From positions 1-26,814 of the forward strand of contig CANDEE010000023.1 in NCBI GenBank assembly GCA_947383685.1: a DNA stretch of 26,814 nt. Direction: 5' to 3'. Of this stretch, positions 14,958 through 21,710 are shown one piece after another; the stretch's first letter is position 1; each line of letters opens with the position of its first letter. The notes under the pieces are model-generated. The model had not been told where the DNA came from, did no database searches, and saw only the letters and a program-made list of their open reading frames with translations. Made by a program: the position numbers and the translations under genes. Source of the DNA: an uncultured Pseudoflavonifractor sp. (GTDB lineage Bacteria > Bacillota > Clostridia > Oscillospirales > Oscillospiraceae).

Positions 14958-15995
14958 ATGACCCGGCAAATCGATGTGGGCGGCGTTCTGGTTGGCGGCG
15001 GCGCCCCGGTTACCATTCAATCCATGTGCAATACCCCCACCCAGGACGTACAGGCAACCGTGGCGCAAATTAAACGTTTGGAGGCCGCCGGGTGTGAAAT
15101 CATCCGGGTGGCTGTTCCCGATATGGCGGCGGCGGAAGCAGTGGGAGAGATACGGAAAAACATTGCCATCCCCCTGGTGGTGGATATCCACTTTGACTAT
15201 AAGCTGGCTCTGGAGTGTGTGAAGCAGGGCTGTGATGCCGTCCGTATCAATCCGGGCAATATCGGCGGGCCGGATAAGGTGGCTGCCGTGGCAGATGCCT
15301 GTAAAGGGAAAGGACTTCCTATACGAATTGGCGTCAACGGAGGCTCGCTGGAAAAGCCCCTTTTGGAAAAATACGGCGGAGTTACCCCAGAAGCCTTGGT
15401 AGAAAGCGCTTTTGGTCATATTAAAATGCTAGAGGACTGTGGGTTTTCGGACATCTGCATTTCATTGAAATCTTCCTCGGTACCCATTACCATGAAGGCG
15501 TACCAGCGGATGGCGGAAGAAAGCGATTTTCCTTTACATATTGGAGTGACAGAAACCGGTACTCCCAAGATGGGGTTTGTGAAATCTGCCGTGGGTATCG
15601 GCGGCCTTCTGGCCCTTGGTATCGGTGACACTGTTCGGGTCTCTCTCTCCGCTGACCCGGAGGAGGAGGTCCACGCCGCCTATGACATCCTGAAGGCCGC
15701 CGGAGTTCGGAGGGATGGCCCGGAGTTGATTTCCTGTCCCACCTGCGGCCGCACGAAAATTGACCTCATCGCCTTGGCCCATGCGGTAGAGGATCGGCTG
15801 AAAACGGTGGACAAGCCCATTACGGTAGCGGTTATGGGCTGTGTAGTCAACGGCCCCGGTGAAGCCTCTGCCGCTGACGTAGGAATTGCGGGGGGGGTAG
15901 GAGAGGGTCTTCTTTTCAAAAAGGGCGAGATTGTCAAAAAGCTTCCCCAGGCGGAATTGGTGGACGGACTGTTCAAATTGATCGAAACTCTCTGA
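14958..15995 (+). CDS. ispG: 4-hydroxy-3-methylbut-2-enyl diphosphate synthase (flavodoxin)
   Basis: 345 residues, the short bacterial form. Seventh step of the MEP pathway: reductive ring opening of MEcPP by a 4Fe-4S enzyme. Seen: GGGAPVTIQSMCNTPTQDV at the N-terminus; VDIHFDYKLAL (75-85); RINPGNIG (96-103); SSSVPITMKAY; VTETGTPKMG; and the cluster ligands CPTC (Cys260, Cys263) with GCVVNGPGEA (Cys295, Glu302). ATG 14958 is chosen over an upstream in-frame start at 14865 inside rseP; a weak SD (GGAG 14944-14947) precedes it. Insertion of ispG between rseP and polC is a known clostridial arrangement. Confidence 0.96.
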   Translation: MTRQIDVGGVLVGGGAPVTIQSMCNTPTQDVQATVAQIKRLEAAGCEIIRVAVPDMAAAEAVGEIRKNIAIPLVVDIHFDYKLALECVKQGCDAVRINPGNIGGPDKVAAVADACKGKGLPIRIGVNGGSLEKPLLEKYGGVTPEALVESAFGHIKMLEDCGFSDICISLKSSSVPITMKAYQRMAEESDFPLHIGVTETGTPKMGFVKSAVGIGGLLALGIGDTVRVSLSADPEEEVHAAYDILKAAGVRRDGPELISCPTCGRTKIDLIALAHAVEDRLKTVDKPITVAVMGCVVNGPGEASAADVGIAGGVGEGLLFKKGEIVKKLPQAELVDGLFKLIETL

Positions 15996-16043
15996 CAAAA
16001 CGGGTCCCACTGGCAAAGAACAAGAAAAGGAAACAGGAAAACC

Positions 16044-19000
16044 ATGCCGAACAAAGTACCCTTTCTAAAACTTTTCTCCGCCCTGACCCCCGAGCCTTTG
16101 GTGCTGAGCCAGGTGGCAAGCTGGGAGGTGTTGGGGGCGGCCATTGATAAAAAGGCCCGGGCCATCAAGGCCCAGGTCTCTTGTCCTGTCCCGCCCTCTC
16201 AGGAGTTGCGCCGGACCATTTCGACGGCCTTGGCGGGGGCTTACAATGTGGAGCTTGCAGAGCTGGACTTTGTGGCCGCCCAGCCTGACTCCAGGGACGG
16301 CACGGCGCCTGGGGAGGAGCAGTCTCCTCTGCCGGAACCGCCCCTTCCTGAGCCACCCCCGGAGGAGCCGCCGCTGCCGGAACCGCCTCCGGAGATGGAC
16401 CCGGTCCGTGCGGCCTTTCTCCGTACGGAGGCCCTCCGCCGGGAGGCCATGAAGCATATCCAGCCTGTCCAGGCCCGGGAAAGAGCCTCGGGCAAAGCGG
16501 GCGGCAACCTTATTTATGGCCGGAGGGAAATTAAGGGGAATCCTATCGCCATGTCTGAATTGAACCTGGATATGGGCACCGTGCTGGTGGAGGGAGACGT
16601 ATTTGATATTAAGCACCGGAAGATGAAGAACCGGGAAGCCTGGTCTATCAATTTCGATGTGACCGACTATACTGGCTCCATCCGCATCAGCAAATTCTGT
16701 CAGGGGGAGGAGGCAAAGCCCTTCGTTTCCCATATTGTATTGGGCCAGCACCTTTTGATTCAGGGCCGCCTGAACATAGACCGCTATTCGGGTGATATGG
16801 TACTGGAGCCCTACGCCATCATGCAGGGCGAAAAGACCAAACGGAAGGACAATGCACCTGAAAAGCGCGTAGAGCTTCATCTTCACACCACCATGTCCGC
16901 CATGGACGCCCTTACCCCCGCCAAGGAGGCGGTGAAGCGGGCCGAGGTCTGGGGTCACCGGGCGGTAGCCATCACCGACCATGGTGTAGCCCAGTCCTTT
17001 CCTGAGGCATGGCATACCGCCAAGGACATCAAAATCTTGTACGGTGTAGAGGCCTATTTTATCAACGATATGGACGACCGGGTGGTGGTCCACGGCGATG
17101 CTGATGGAGATTTCCATGGAGAGATCGTCTGTTTTGACATTGAGACCACAGGGCTTAATAAGAATAAGGACCTGATTATCGAAATCGGCGCGGCCATCCT
17201 CCGGGACGGTCAGGTCTGCGAGACCTTTAACACCTTTGCAAGCCCCGGCCGCATTCTGCCCCGGGAGATCGTGGAGCTGACCGGCATTACCGACAAAATG
17301 CTGGAGGGGGCTCCCAGCCAGGAGGAGGCGGTCAACGCCTTTCTGGACTTTGCCGGGGATCGTCCTCTGGCGGCCCACAACGCGGAGTTTGATATGGGCT
17401 TCATTGCCTGTGCCTGCCACAGAATGGGAAGAACTTTCCGCAATACCGCTATCGACTCCCTGATTCTGGCCCAAAACCTGCTGCCAAGCCTGAAAAACTT
17501 TAAGCTGGACACGGTGGCAAACTATCTGAATCTGCCTGCCTTCAACCACCACCGGGCCAGCGATGACGCTGCTACCGTGGCCTATATGCTGGTACCCTTC
17601 TTTAAGATGCTGGAGGATATGGGTGTCAACTCCCTCCAGGCCATCAATCCCGCCATGATTCCACTTCGCAAGGAAGGTAAGGCCCGCCGCCAGCCCAAAC
17701 ACCTTATTATTTTGGCGAAAAACCAGTTGGGCCTTCGGAATCTCTACCACCTGATCTCCGATTCCTTCCTCAAGCACTACCGCCGCAACCCCATCATTCC
17801 CAAGAGTGAGCTGGAAAAGTACCGGGAGGGCCTTATTATTGGCTCGGCCTGCGAGGCGGGAGAGCTTTATCAGGCGGTGGCCGCCCGGAAGGAGTGGGCG
17901 GAGCTGAAGCGTCTGGCCTCCTGGTACGATTATCTGGAAATCCAACCCCTATGTAACAATGCCTTTATGCTCCGCCCGGATAAAAAGACGGGCCGCCCCC
18001 TGGTGGAGGATCAGGAGGAACTGCGGGAGTTCAACCGAACTATTCTGGCCTTGGGCAAGGAACTGGACAAGCCGGTTTGCGCCACAGGCGACGTCCACTT
18101 CCTGGAGCCCGAGGACGAACAGTACCGGCATATCCTTCTGGATTCCAAGGGCTTTGAGGACTGTGACGAGCCTCTGCCCATCTATTTCAAGACTACCGAC
18201 GAAATGATGGAGGAGTTTGCTTACTTGGGGGAGGAGGACTGCCGCAAGGTGGTCATTACCGATCCTAACCGTATCGCTGACTGGTGCGACCGCATTAATC
18301 CTTTGCCCAAGGGCCTTTTTGCGCCCAAGCTGGAAAATTCTGCCCAGGAGCTGGAAAAGCTGGTCTATGACAAGGCCCATGAGCTATATGGTGAGAATCT
18401 GCCCAAAGTTGTCCAGGATCGAATTGATCTGGAGCTTCCCGGCATCATCATGCGGAAATACGACGTCATCTATATGTCCGCCCAAAAGCTGGTGCAAAAC
18501 TCGTTAGAGCACGGCTATCTGGTAGGCTCCCGTGGTTCGGTGGGCTCCTCTCTGGTGGCCTTCCTCTCCGGGATCACGGAAGTGAACTCCCTGCCGGCCC
18601 ATTACCGCTGCCCCAAGTGTAAGCACGCCGATTTTGAGTTCGGGGAAAAGAATCATTTTGGCTGCGGCGCCGATATGCCCGACGCAGTGTGTCCTATCTG
18701 CGGCGCTCCCTACCAGAAGGATGGCTTTAATATCCCCTTTGAGACCTTCCTGGGTTTTGGCGGCGACAAGGTGCCCGATATCGACCTGAACTTTTCTGAT
18801 GAGTACCAGTCCAGCGCCCACCGGTATACCTTTGAGCTTTTTGGGGAGACCCACGTGTTCCGGGCGGGCACCATTGGTACCGTAGCTTCCAAGACGGCCT
18901 ATGGCTATGTAAAGAAATATTTGGAAAAACGAATGCGGAGAGCCAATTCCGCAGAGGAAAACCGCCTTGCGGTAGGCTGTACGGGAGCCAAGCGCACCAC

Positions 19001-20222
19001 CGGTCAACACCCCGGCGGCATGGTGGTCATTCCCCAGGATCGGGAAATTTACGATTTTTGCCCCGTTCAGCACCCTGCCGACGATCCCAACAGTGACATT
19101 ATCACTACCCATTTTGAATACCACTCTATGGAGTCCAACCTTTTGAAGCTGGATATGCTGGGTCATCAGGACCCTACTATGATCCGTATGTTGGAGAACC
19201 TGACGGGGGTGAACGTCCGTACCGATATTACCCTGGATGACGCGGATACCATGAGCCTTTTTACCACCTCGGAAAAGCTGGGCTTTACCGATGATCCCAT
19301 CCTGGGCCCTACGGGCGCGGTGGCTATTCCGGAATTTAACACCCGCTTTACCCGCCAGATGCTTATGGACACCCAGCCCCAGGATTTCAATACCCTGGTG
19401 CGGCTGTCCGGCTTTTCCCACGGCACCGACGTGTGGCTGGGTAACGCCCGGGATCTCATCGTCAGCGGTACGGCCTCCGTTCTGGAAACGGTAGGCTGCC
19501 GGGACGACATCATGATCTACCTGATGCAGATGGGCTTGGAGCCCAAGATGTCCTTTAAGATCATGGAGGCCGTGCGGAAGGGGAAGGTGAAAAAAGCGGG
19601 CTTTGAAGACGGATGGGTGGATCAGATGCGCTCCCACGCCGTTCCCGATTGGTATATTGACTCCCTGGCCAAGATCGGTTACCTGTTTCCTAAGGCCCAT
19701 GCGGTGGCTTACGTGATGATGGCCTTTCGCATTGCCTGGTTCAAGGTTCACCGTCCCCTGGCTTTCTACGCCGCCTATTTCTCCATCCGGGCCAAGGCTT
19801 TTGATGCCACTCTCATGTGCCAGGGTATGGACGTGGTCAAGACCAAGCTGAAGGAAATCAAGGCCAAGATGGACGAAAAGACGGCGGCAGCGGTGGAGGA
19901 GGACACGTACACCACCCTGGAGGTGGTCTACGAATTCTATCTTCGCGGTCTCACCTTCCGCAGCGTGGACATCTACCGTTCCGATTCTACCCATTTCATT
20001 ATGGACGGCGACAATGCTCTGATCCCTCCCTTTACCTCCATCCCGGGCTTGGGAGAATCGGCGGCCCAATCTATTGTGGAACAGCGGGTGGGCAAGGAAT
20101 TTGTCTCTATCGAAGAATTTTCCGACGCCTGCCCAAAGGTTTCCAAATCTCATATTGAGCAGCTCAAAGCGGCGGGAGCCTTTGACGATCTTCCCGATAC
20201 CAGCCAAATCACCCTGTTTTAA
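16044..20222 (+). CDS. polC: DNA polymerase III alpha subunit, PolC type
   Basis: 1392 residues, in the normal PolC range. The replicative polymerase of low-GC Gram-positives, with built-in 3'-5' proofreading. Order: N-terminal domain (1-90); a proline/glutamate linker (94-120); OB fold (about 175-262); PHP domain opening VELHLHTTMSAMDA (276-289); DnaQ-type exonuclease from FDIETTGL (364-371, Asp365/Glu367) through AHNAEFDMGF to HHRASDDA; PHP remainder; a zinc-binding insert with CPKC at 856-859 and a CPIC further on; the catalytic PDIDLNFSDEYQ (911-922); and an HhH plus C-terminal segment ending TSQITLF. Start ATG 16044 follows AGGAAA. 48 bp separate it from ispG. Confidence 0.98.
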   Translation: MPNKVPFLKLFSALTPEPLVLSQVASWEVLGAAIDKKARAIKAQVSCPVPPSQELRRTISTALAGAYNVELAELDFVAAQPDSRDGTAPGEEQSPLPEPPLPEPPPEEPPLPEPPPEMDPVRAAFLRTEALRREAMKHIQPVQARERASGKAGGNLIYGRREIKGNPIAMSELNLDMGTVLVEGDVFDIKHRKMKNREAWSINFDVTDYTGSIRISKFCQGEEAKPFVSHIVLGQHLLIQGRLNIDRYSGDMVLEPYAIMQGEKTKRKDNAPEKRVELHLHTTMSAMDALTPAKEAVKRAEVWGHRAVAITDHGVAQSFPEAWHTAKDIKILYGVEAYFINDMDDRVVVHGDADGDFHGEIVCFDIETTGLNKNKDLIIEIGAAILRDGQVCETFNTFASPGRILPREIVELTGITDKMLEGAPSQEEAVNAFLDFAGDRPLAAHNAEFDMGFIACACHRMGRTFRNTAIDSLILAQNLLPSLKNFKLDTVANYLNLPAFNHHRASDDAATVAYMLVPFFKMLEDMGVNSLQAINPAMIPLRKEGKARRQPKHLIILAKNQLGLRNLYHLISDSFLKHYRRNPIIPKSELEKYREGLIIGSACEAGELYQAVAARKEWAELKRLASWYDYLEIQPLCNNAFMLRPDKKTGRPLVEDQEELREFNRTILALGKELDKPVCATGDVHFLEPEDEQYRHILLDSKGFEDCDEPLPIYFKTTDEMMEEFAYLGEEDCRKVVITDPNRIADWCDRINPLPKGLFAPKLENSAQELEKLVYDKAHELYGENLPKVVQDRIDLELPGIIMRKYDVIYMSAQKLVQNSLEHGYLVGSRGSVGSSLVAFLSGITEVNSLPAHYRCPKCKHADFEFGEKNHFGCGADMPDAVCPICGAPYQKDGFNIPFETFLGFGGDKVPDIDLNFSDEYQSSAHRYTFELFGETHVFRAGTIGTVASKTAYGYVKKYLEKRMRRANSAEENRLAVGCTGAKRTTGQHPGGMVVIPQDREIYDFCPVQHPADDPNSDIITTHFEYHSMESNLLKLDMLGHQDPTMIRMLENLTGVNVRTDITLDDADTMSLFTTSEKLGFTDDPILGPTGAVAIPEFNTRFTRQMLMDTQPQDFNTLVRLSGFSHGTDVWLGNARDLIVSGTASVLETVGCRDDIMIYLMQMGLEPKMSFKIMEAVRKGKVKKAGFEDGWVDQMRSHAVPDWYIDSLAKIGYLFPKAHAVAYVMMAFRIAWFKVHRPLAFYAAYFSIRAKAFDATLMCQGMDVVKTKLKEIKAKMDEKTAAAVEEDTYTTLEVVYEFYLRGLTFRSVDIYRSDSTHFIMDGDNALIPPFTSIPGLGESAAQSIVEQRVGKEFVSIEEFSDACPKVSKSHIEQLKAAGAFDDLPDTSQITLF

Positions 20223-20239
20223 CAAAGAGGAGAAAACAT

Positions 20240-20962
20240 ATGGGGAACAGTTACTATGTGGCAAGCTGCGGCTTTACCTGGCGGCACCGGGAGCTGAGCC
20301 GCCGGGTCTGGAGGTATATAGACCAGCGGTGGAGATTTCCTGTCCTGCGCTGCTGCGTCCCCGGCTTTCAGGTGGAGTATTATGAAAAAAAGGTGCTCCC
20401 ACCCTGCCGGGAGGATTGGAAGGGATTGCCTCACAGCGCCCTGTTTCAGCCGGGAGATGTGGTCTATTATATCTGCCACAACTGCGCCAACATTTTGGAG
20501 GAATCCAAGCCGGGCGTGGAGGTAACGTCTGTTTGGGAATTGATTTTGACTGATGACAGCTTTCTCTATCCCGACTATGACGGTATGCCGGTCACCGTTC
20601 AAGACTGCTGGCGCTCTCGGGAGCGCAGGGAAGAACAGGAGGCGGTACGGGAGCTGCTCCGGCGAATGAACCTCCGAATCATAGAGCTGGAAGAAAATTT
20701 TGACCGGACTGATTTCTGCGGCAGTTCTCTTTATCGGCCCCAGGTGGCCCGAAACCCTAAATTGGCTCCCCGCCACTATGATGTGGAGGCGAAGGGAAAG
20801 TTCCTTCCGCATAGTGAGGAGGAGCAGAGGGCTCTGATGGAAGAATACTGCAAGCGTATTACCACCGAATGGACAGTGTGTTATTGCCACACCTGCCTGG
20901 AAGGGCTGGAGGAGGGCGGCACTCAGGCAAAGCATCTGGCGCAGCTTCTCTTTCCGGAATAA
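20240..20962 (+). CDS. Uncharacterised cysteine-rich protein, two CCG-like (HdrB/LutA-type) modules
   Basis: 240 residues, 12 cysteines. No confident family name. The layout resembles a duplicated CCG domain. Module 1: Cys10 (YYVASCGF), Cys38-Cys39 (LRCCVPGF), then C79-HN-C82 (YICHNCANILEES). Module 2: VTVQDC (Cys123), a helical stretch EEQEAVRELLRR, TDFCGSSLYRP (Cys160), then C214, C216 and C219 (VCYCHTCLEGL). In HdrB, GlcF and LutA such modules bind a non-cubane 4Fe-4S cluster; here module 1 has CC without the following Gly and module 2 has a single Cys before Gly, so the sites are degenerate. Inference: a cytoplasmic Fe-S redox or structural protein. AAAGAGGAG lies 7 nt before ATG, and only 17 bp separate it from polC, so it is probably the last operon gene. 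Confidence 0.72.
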   Translation: MGNSYYVASCGFTWRHRELSRRVWRYIDQRWRFPVLRCCVPGFQVEYYEKKVLPPCREDWKGLPHSALFQPGDVVYYICHNCANILEESKPGVEVTSVWELILTDDSFLYPDYDGMPVTVQDCWRSRERREEQEAVRELLRRMNLRIIELEENFDRTDFCGSSLYRPQVARNPKLAPRHYDVEAKGKFLPHSEEEQRALMEEYCKRITTEWTVCYCHTCLEGLEEGGTQAKHLAQLLFPE

Positions 20963-20977
20963 AGACATGGAGTAAAA

Positions 20978-21007
20978 AGAGCCGGAGGGAACGTTCCCTC
21001 CGGCTCT
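20978..21007. terminator. Bidirectional terminator, 30-bp perfect palindrome
   Basis: 20978-21007 is a perfect inverted repeat centred on AACGTT (arm AGAGCCGGAGGGAAC). On the minus strand it is followed by TTTTACT, a good tail for the acetyltransferase gene; on the plus strand the tail is only TCAATAT, so it is weaker for the polC operon. Confidence 0.78.
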
Positions 21008-21049
21008 CAATATAGACAGTGTCAGGGGGCGGAGCTCTCCAATTTGAAT

Positions 21050-21577
21050 TCAAAGGACGATCCAATATACTTCCACAGTTTCTCCGCCTGTATAGGCGAC
21101 CTCCCGTTCTTTGACTCCGCCCCATTTCAAAATGGTTCGCCGGGAGCCCTCGTTGTCCCGGTAGCAGGACAGCATGACCCGGGAAAGGCCCAGCCCCCTT
21201 GCGTGCTCCAGGGCCTGCCCCAGAATGGCGGTGGCATATCCTTTCCGCCGCTCACTGGGCCGCACTCCGTAGCCGATATGTCCGCCTATCGCTGCCAGAA
21301 AAGGGGTATCCAAAGAGTGGCGAATGTCTACCATACCGACGATCCGCCCATCCTTTTGTCTGACGGTAAAGAAGGTGTCGGCTACTACCCAGTCGCCGTG
21401 GACGGTGTCGGGATGGGCATTTTCTAAGGTTCTCTGAACCCACTCACCGTATGGGAGCGTATCCATCAGAGCGCTGCCGTGAAGTACCGTTTCGCCGCAG
21501 GCCAAATGCTCCGCCCGGTAGTCTAAAGCGGCCTTTTCCATATCCGGCGTGGGCCGGATCAGCAGTAAATCTTCCAA
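21050..21577 (-). CDS. GNAT family N-acetyltransferase
   Basis: 175 residues. Transfers an acetyl group from acetyl-CoA to an amine; substrate unknown. Seen: acetyl-CoA binding motif A, IGYGVRPSERRKGYATAILG, containing the R-x-x-G-x-A pyrophosphate loop; a following helix ALEHARGLGLSRVMLSC; motif B-like DNEGSRRTILKWGG; and a closing beta strand VEVYWIVL. The frame is open to 21637, but TTG 21577 is chosen because AAAGGAGGT lies 7 nt upstream and the longer form would start inside the promoter. Divergent from pcrA; its terminator is the palindrome at 20978-21007. Confidence 0.88.
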   Translation of the reverse strand: MEDLLLIRPTPDMEKAALDYRAEHLACGETVLHGSALMDTLPYGEWVQRTLENAHPDTVHGDWVVADTFFTVRQKDGRIVGMVDIRHSLDTPFLAAIGGHIGYGVRPSERRKGYATAILGQALEHARGLGLSRVMLSCYRDNEGSRRTILKWGGVKEREVAYTGGETVEVYWIVL

Positions 21578-21608
21578 AGCGGATACCTCCTTTACCAGGC
21601 CAAAAATG

Positions 21609-21637
21609 ATGATATACCCTCCCGCAAACTTTGTCAA
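21609..21637 (-). promoter_or_regulatory. Promoter of the acetyltransferase gene
   Basis: Minus strand: -35 TTGACA (21637-21632), 17-bp spacer, -10 TATCAT (21614-21609), about 32 bp upstream of the TTG start. Confidence 0.75.
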
Positions 21638-21645
21638 ACCCGCCG

Positions 21646-21674
21646 TTGACCGGGGGAGCCATTTGTATTAAAAT
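21646..21674 (+). promoter_or_regulatory. Promoter of pcrA
   Basis: -35 TTGACC (21646-21651), 17-bp spacer, -10 TAAAAT (21669-21674). Its -35 box is only 8 bp from the -35 of the divergent acetyltransferase promoter, so two polymerases would compete for the site. Confidence 0.7.
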
Positions 21675-21710
21675 AGACCTACTGCGGAAAAAGAGAGTAG
21701 GAGAAATATT

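Noticed and set aside
16326..16397. Short DNA repeat resembling a repeat array
   Set aside because: It only encodes the Pro/Glu linker of PolC; no CRISPR-like spacing.
16065..17945. Long open frame (626 codons) antisense to polC
   Set aside because: Composition artefact of GC-rich coding DNA; no recognisable domain, and the sense strand is unmistakably PolC.
18504..20264. Second long antisense open frame (586 codons) over polC
   Set aside because: Same reason; rich in His/Gly/Val as expected from the reverse complement of a biased gene, no SD or motif.
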